Position numbers and translations under genes: made by a program. Of a DNA stretch of 36,806 nucleotides, positions 35,122-36,806 are shown one piece after another; position 1 is the stretch's first letter, and every line of letters starts with the position of its first letter. The stretch spans positions 1 through 36,806 of the forward strand of contig SYDY01000058.1 of assembly GCA_005801425.1 (NCBI GenBank), read 5' to 3'. The stretch comes from Bdellovibrionales bacterium. GTDB lineage: Bacteria > Myxococcota > XYA12-FULL-58-9 > SYDY01. A model generated the notes under the pieces. It saw only the letters and a program-made list of their open reading frames with translations. It was not told the origin of the DNA and searched no databases.

Positions 35122-35826
35122 TTATCCCTTGGCCTTAGGCGCGGCTTTCGCAGGAGCAGCTTTACCAGCAGGTGCGGCTTTGCCAGCAGGAGCAGCTTTG
35201 CCACCCGCAGCTGGTGCAGCTGCCGCTGCTGCCTTCGCTGCTTCAGCAGGCGTAAGAACTTCTTCTTTTTGCACTTCAGGTACCGCAGCGATGCTCTCGC
35301 CACCTTGAACCATGGACTGCAAACCTTCGGCAAACGTAAGATCACGCACGTGAATCGAATCACCTACGTTGAGATGTGAAACATCCACGTAAATAACGTC
35401 AGGAATGATCTTCGGCAAGCCGTGCATTTTGATCGTATGCATACGCTGTACCAACGAACCACCCATGCTCACACCCACGGGACGTCCTTGGAGTTCGATA
35501 CGAACGTCCACCGACACCGCACGATTTGGATCGATATGGTAAAGATCAACGTGCATCACAGCGCCTGAAACAGGATCTGTGTCGATGGATTGAATGAACA
35601 CATCGAATGTTTGTTCGCCATCCAGCTGCAATTTAAACGTATGCGCGCGACCGAACGTGCGACGTTGATGCACGAAGGCTCTGGGATTCAACGTGATGGG
35701 TGTTGGTTCAACGGCAGGGCCGTACAACACACCAGGGAGTTGACCCGCAGCACGCAAAGAACGCGCCATGCCTTTTGAACCGGCCTCGCGTCGCTGACAA
35801 TTGATGGTATCCGAAACGTCGACCAT
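35122..35826 (-). CDS. rplY: Ribosomal protein bL25, CTC/TL5 form
   Basis: A 234-residue 5S-rRNA-binding protein in the long (general stress, CTC) form. The first part (about 1-95) is the bL25 beta-barrel with GSKGMARSLRAAGQLPGVLYG; the second, about 100-190, is the TL5 C-terminal domain (VDVSHLNVGDSIHVRDL). The last 45 residues are Ala/Lys/Pro/Gly-rich with a six-residue period (GKAAPA, three copies). ATG 35826 has AAGGAG upstream; the frame is open to 35928 inside prs and is not used. It lies 16 bases after prs. Confidence 0.96.
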   Translation of the reverse strand: MVDVSDTINCQRREAGSKGMARSLRAAGQLPGVLYGPAVEPTPITLNPRAFVHQRRTFGRAHTFKLQLDGEQTFDVFIQSIDTDPVSGAVMHVDLYHIDPNRAVSVDVRIELQGRPVGVSMGGSLVQRMHTIKMHGLPKIIPDVIYVDVSHLNVGDSIHVRDLTFAEGLQSMVQGGESIAAVPEVQKEEVLTPAEAAKAAAAAAPAAGGKAAPAGKAAPAGKAAPAKAAPKAKG

Positions 35827-35842
35827 TTTAAGCTCCTTCTGA

Positions 35843-36793
35843 TTATACGAACAGCGAACTAACCGATTCGCCCAAGTGAATACGTCGCAATGCTTTTCCA
35901 AGAAGCGGCGCAACAGAAAGTACTTCAATCTTGTTGCTGGCTATCATGGCCTCGCGCGGCGCGATGGTATCAGTAACCACGAGCCGCTCCAACGGGGATT
36001 TAGCAATACGATCCATTGCGGGTCCAGACAAGACCGCGTGAGTGGCATATGCAACCACACGCCGGGCACCGGCATTTAATAATGCAGAAGCTGCCTCGGT
36101 CAGGGTGCCTGCGGTATCGACCATGTCATCCACGAGAACCGCGTCTTTGCCGTTCACATCGCCGATGATGTTCATGATCTGGGCCACATTGGCCTTGGGG
36201 CGTCGTTTATCAATAATGGCAAGGCTTGCACCGATGCGTTTTGAATAGGCCCGAGCACGCTCAACACCCCCCGCATCCGGCGACACAACCACGGTGTCTG
36301 GGCCGTTGAATTCGCTTTGGATATGGGAGAGCAACACGGGCATTGCATATAAATGATCGAACGGAATACTAAAAAAACCTTGGATTTGTCCGGCATGAAG
36401 ATCCATGGACAACACACGGGTGGTACCCGCGGCATGGATCAAATCGGCCACCAGCTTGGCCGTAATAGGCGTTCGGGGGGCCACTTTGCGATCTTGGCGT
36501 GCATAGCCGTAATACGGAATGACGGCGCAAATGCTTCTTGCCGACGCCCTACGCAAGGCATCGACCATGATGAGAAGCTCCATCAAATGCTCATTGGCGG
36601 GCGTACCCGTGGACTGAACGATAAAAACATCGGCCCCACGGACGTTTTCGCCGATTTCTACAAAGATTTCACCATCGGAAAAGCGGACGAGATTGGCATC
36701 GCTAAGCTCGACATCAAGCCAATCACAGATCCCTTGCGCAAGGCCGCGATTTGACGTGCCTGAGAAGATCTTAATGTTTTGCTCGGTCGGCAT
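35843..36793 (-). CDS. prs: Ribose-phosphate pyrophosphokinase
   Basis: A 316-residue enzyme that makes PRPP from ribose 5-phosphate and ATP, feeding purine, pyrimidine and histidine synthesis. Seen are the ATP-site region [30 protein letters not shown], the [10 protein letters not shown] loop, [11 protein letters not shown], and the PRPP-binding motif [14 protein letters not shown]. It has the usual length. ATG 36793 is followed by only 13 more window bases upstream, so the promoter is not visible. Confidence 0.98.
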   Translation of the reverse strand: MPTEQNIKIFSGTSNRGLAQGICDWLDVELSDANLVRFSDGEIFVEIGENVRGADVFIVQSTGTPANEHLMELLIMVDALRRASARSICAVIPYYGYARQDRKVAPRTPITAKLVADLIHAAGTTRVLSMDLHAGQIQGFFSIPFDHLYAMPVLLSHIQSEFNGPDTVVVSPDAGGVERARAYSKRIGASLAIIDKRRPKANVAQIMNIIGDVNGKDAVLVDDMVDTAGTLTEAASALLNAGARRVVAYATHAVLSGPAMDRIAKSPLERLVVTDTIAPREAMIASNKIEVLSVAPLLGKALRRIHLGESVSSLFV

Positions 36794-36806
36794 ATGAGTA
36801 CTTTCG

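Overview
The window is a densely packed stretch of a Gram-negative bacterial chromosome: housekeeping operons, several lipoproteins and two peptidoglycan enzymes. The gene sets prs-rplY-pth...rpsF-rpsR-rplI-dnaB, pyrH-frr-uppS-cdsA-rseP, rplU-rpmA-obg and rpoN-ptsN-rapZ, together with a CTC-type bL25, a membrane pyrophosphatase and many oddly built lipoproteins, suggest a deltaproteobacterial-grade organism (Myxococcota, Desulfobacterota or a relative). This is inferred from gene content and order only. Base composition looks moderate and even, and no phage, transposase or CRISPR array is visible.

Layout. (1) 1-2155, plus: the 3' part of pyrG and elbB. (2) 9188-2162, minus: tRNA-Lys(CTT), a lipoprotein ending in a CxxCH motif, comEC, rpoN, ptsN, rapZ and a SET-domain-like protein, with gaps of 0-42 bases between the coding genes; the only promoter I see is in front of the tRNA. 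(3) 9281-14754: a small membrane/HEAT-like protein (plus), a roughly 1411-residue lipoprotein of unknown function (minus), a 53-codon membrane-protein ORF (minus) and a HIT protein (plus). (4) 16406-14734, minus: rplU-rpmA-obg. (5) 16601-22687, plus: a transaldolase-family enzyme, a diacylglycerol kinase-family protein, a lytic transglycosylase, a class A penicillin-binding protein and a Cys-rich lipoprotein. (6) 28787-22695, minus: pyrH-frr-membrane protein-uppS-cdsA-rseP-tsaB, without the usual dxr. (7) 28837-29532, plus: a class-I glutamine-amidotransferase-like hydrolase. (8) 36793-29536, minus: prs-rplY-pth-hppA-rpsF-rpsR-rplI-dnaB.

The most notable non-coding signal is a family of short intergenic palindromes that begin GTAGGGGC or close variants. 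Six loci are visible. At pyrG, cdsA and pth the TAG of the repeat border is the stop codon of the upstream gene, and at hppA the repeat abuts the stop codon. A second, unrelated palindrome supplies the last codons and the stop of uppS. These look like non-autonomous REP/BIME-type elements that sit at gene ends. Other points worth a look are the degenerate SET-domain protein, the terminal CxxCH lipoprotein, the 77-base overlap upstream of uppS, the matched low-complexity tails of bS6 and bS18, and the hairpin over the comEC start codon.
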